From JBBRHH01 sp038222915 (GTDB lineage: Bacteria; Planctomycetota; Phycisphaerae; Tepidisphaerales; Tepidisphaeraceae), in contig JBBRHH010000017.1 in assembly GCA_038222915.1 (NCBI GenBank), positions 1 through 23,973 of the forward strand: a stretch of DNA of 23,973 nucleotides, given 5' to 3'. Each line of letters begins with the position of its first letter. Within the stretch, counting starts at the first letter, position 1. Under the pieces are notes generated by a model. That model was not told the origin of the DNA and searched no databases. It saw nothing but the letters and a program-made list of their open reading frames with translations. Below are positions 22,355 to 23,973 of the stretch, one piece after another. A program made the position numbers and the translations under genes.

Positions 22355-23905
22355 ATGAATCGCCCATGGGTTGTCGCGCTTCTTCTCGCCCTCCTTCCCG
22401 CAAACGCCTTCGCCGACGTAAAACTCCCCGGCCTCTTCACCGACCACATCGTCCTCCAGCGCGACAAACCCATCCCCGTCTGGGGTTGGGCCGCGACAGG
22501 AGAGAAAATCACCGTCACCCTCGCCGGCGAAAGTTCATCCGTCACCTGCGACGCCTCCGGCAAATGGACGACGTCTCTCCCCGCCCGCGCCGCCGGCGGA
22601 CCGCACGAACTCAAAATCGTCGGCAACAATACAATCACATTAAAAGATGTCCTGATCGGTGAAGTCTGGCTCTGCTCGGGTCAACAAAATATGGAATGGT
22701 GGTTGCGCGACAGCCACGACGCCAGGGCCGAGGCTGCTGCCGCCGATCATCCGAAGATCCGCTGGTTCACCGTGCAGCGCACCGCCCAGGATGTGCCGGC
22801 CGACAACGTCACCGGCGTCTGGACCGTCTGTCATCCAAACAGCGCCCACGCCATCACCGCCGTCGGCTATTTCTTCGCCCGCGATATTCAAGAATCCCTC
22901 AACGTCCCCGTCGGCCTGATCAACGCCTCCTGGGGCGGAAGCGCCGCCGAAGCATGGACGACGAAAGAATCCCTCCTCGCCGATCCCGACCTGAAACCGA
23001 TCATCGACCGCACCACCGCCGAGCGAATCCTGTGGGCCGCCGAAATGAAGCAGGTAAAGGCCGAAACCGAAGCGTGGTTCGACGAAGTTGAAAAGGCGAA
23101 GGCCGACGGCAGGCCATACCCGCCGCTCCCCACCCTGAAGCGGCAGATCAGAAATCCCCTCCAATCCACTGATGCCGCTTCGTGCATGTACAACGGCATG
23201 ATCGTGCCCCTGGCGCAGGTCCCGTTTCGCGGCGTCCTCTGGTATCAGGGCGAATCCAATTCCTCCCGCGCCCACCAATACACAAAGCTTCTCCCCGCAC
23301 TCATCAACGATTGGCGGCAAACCTTCGCCCAGCCTGATTTGCCTTTCTTCATCGTCCAACTCGCCAGTTACCACGCCCCGATGGCCGTCCCTGCGGACAG
23401 CGATTGGGCCGAACTCCGCGAAGCGCAACTAAAATCGCTCGCCATCCCCCACACCGCACTCGCGGTCACAATCGATATCGGCGACGCCGACAGAATCGAG
23501 CCGAAAAACAAACAGGACGTCGGCCATCGTCTCGCGCTGCTCGCCCGTGGCAACGTGTACGGCGAAACCCTCGTCTCGACCGGGCCAATCTATGACTCCA
23601 TAAAAATCGATGGCGCTAAGATCTTTCTTCACTTCAAGAATGCGTCCTCACCCCTCGCTACCCGAGGCAACGAAGCGCTTAAGTCCTTCGCCATCGCCGG
23701 CGACGACAAAACATTCGTCTGGGCCGACGCCAAAATCGACGGCGACACCGTCGTCGTCTCAAGCGAGACCGTGCCCCACCCCGTCGCCGTTCGTTACGCC
23801 TGGGCCGACAACCCCCAGGGCTGCAATCTTTGCAACACCCAACGCCTCCCCGCGTCCCCATTCCGCACCGACAACTGGCCCGGCCGCACCGACAATCGCC
23901 GTTGA
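22355..23905 (+). CDS. Secreted SASA-family paralogue lacking the catalytic Ser and His (probable pseudoenzyme)
   Basis: A 516-residue exported paralogue of the preceding gene, alignable almost without gaps from FTDHIVLQRD to RLPASPFRTD. The signal peptide is MNRPWVVALLLALLPANAFA. The family frame is intact: SWGGSAAEAW (about 192-201), LWYQGESN (295-302) and WAELREAQL. But the nucleophile position reads CSGQQNMEW, with Gln111 (CAA, 22685-22687) in place of Ser. The His motif reads RIEPKNKQDVGHRL, with Glu382 (GAG, 23498-23500) in place of His. The reading frame is open and well kept, so this is not a decaying pseudogene. By family chemistry it should not act as a Ser-His esterase; a binding role, a partner role or a different activity are possible. 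Confidence 0.88.
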   Translation: MNRPWVVALLLALLPANAFADVKLPGLFTDHIVLQRDKPIPVWGWAATGEKITVTLAGESSSVTCDASGKWTTSLPARAAGGPHELKIVGNNTITLKDVLIGEVWLCSGQQNMEWWLRDSHDARAEAAAADHPKIRWFTVQRTAQDVPADNVTGVWTVCHPNSAHAITAVGYFFARDIQESLNVPVGLINASWGGSAAEAWTTKESLLADPDLKPIIDRTTAERILWAAEMKQVKAETEAWFDEVEKAKADGRPYPPLPTLKRQIRNPLQSTDAASCMYNGMIVPLAQVPFRGVLWYQGESNSSRAHQYTKLLPALINDWRQTFAQPDLPFFIVQLASYHAPMAVPADSDWAELREAQLKSLAIPHTALAVTIDIGDADRIEPKNKQDVGHRLALLARGNVYGETLVSTGPIYDSIKIDGAKIFLHFKNASSPLATRGNEALKSFAIAGDDKTFVWADAKIDGDTVVVSSETVPHPVAVRYAWADNPQGCNLCNTQRLPASPFRTDNWPGRTDNRR

Positions 23906-23939
23906 TGCGCGCCCACTCTCATGATCGACCCGCGGCTGT

Positions 23940-23945
23940 TATACT
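23940..23945 (+). promoter_or_regulatory. Possible -10 box next to the 3' edge
   Basis: TATACT, five of six bases matching the -10 consensus, ends seven bases before an ATG at 23952, so a start would fall on or next to that ATG (leaderless). No convincing -35 box was found. Confidence 0.25.
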
Positions 23946-23951
23946 TTCGCC

Positions 23952-23973
23952 ATGACCGAATCAATCTCATACG
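23952..23973 (+). CDS. Possible start of a further gene, cut by the window edge
   Basis: Seven codons (MTESISY) run off the window after an ATG preceded by a -10-like box but no Shine-Dalgarno site. The product is unknown. Called only because a promoter-like element points at it and the preceding gene ended 46 bases earlier. Confidence 0.3.

Noticed and set aside
1..23973. CRISPR arrays, tRNA/rRNA genes, transposases, phage or toxin-antitoxin genes
   Set aside because: None seen: coding is nearly continuous and all gaps are shorter than about 250 bases without regularly spaced repeats or cloverleaf-like sequence.

Overview
This looks like a chromosomal window from a high-GC, Gram-negative-type flagellated bacterium. 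The best guess is a planctomycete, probably Phycisphaerae-like. That is inferred from the overall gene style (divergent flagellar proteins, a MotE-like protein inside the flagellar operon, paired secreted SASA-type esterases, a Tat-exported intradiol dioxygenase, a GH57 branching enzyme). No rRNA or other marker is present, so the taxonomy is tentative.

Region 1 (1-12018) is a dense, one-directional flagellar block. In order it holds: the end of a TPR protein, a FlgN-like export chaperone, a soluble sensor kinase, an NtrC-type sigma-54 activator, flgB, flgC, fliE, fliF, fliG, fliH, fliI, fliJ, a MotE-like membrane protein, and fliK. It encodes the proximal rod, MS ring, C-ring base, export ATPase complex, hook-length control and a two-component regulator. 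Sigma-54-like elements lie in the 130-base gap between the activator and flgB. A good sigma-70-type promoter candidate lies ahead of fliF, and an imperfect palindrome lies between fliG and fliH.

Region 2 (12019-13768) is a housekeeping group on the same strand: a YbaK-type aminoacyl-tRNA deacylase, a Nudix hydrolase, rnpA (RNase P protein) and yidD. No rpmH precedes rnpA here.

Region 3 (13770-17930) looks like a surface-glycan group. A sulfotransferase on the minus strand is divergent from a GT-C-type multi-pass membrane protein, which is followed by a polysaccharide pyruvyl transferase-family protein. Region 4 (17945-20025) has a small membrane protein with a conserved-looking acidic tail, overlapping a GH57 1,4-alpha-glucan branching enzyme (glycogen metabolism).

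Region 5 (20029-23905) has a Tat-exported intradiol ring-cleavage dioxygenase on the minus strand, divergent from two tandem secreted sialate O-acetylesterase-family paralogues. The first paralogue keeps the catalytic Ser and His but has an altered oxyanion-type motif. The second keeps that motif but has lost both Ser and His, so it is probably a pseudoenzyme or a repurposed active site. The last 22 bases may begin another gene.

No tRNA, rRNA, CRISPR array, transposase or prophage gene was seen. No gene-free stretch exceeds 300 bases; the longest is the 250-base divergent region 14670-14919.
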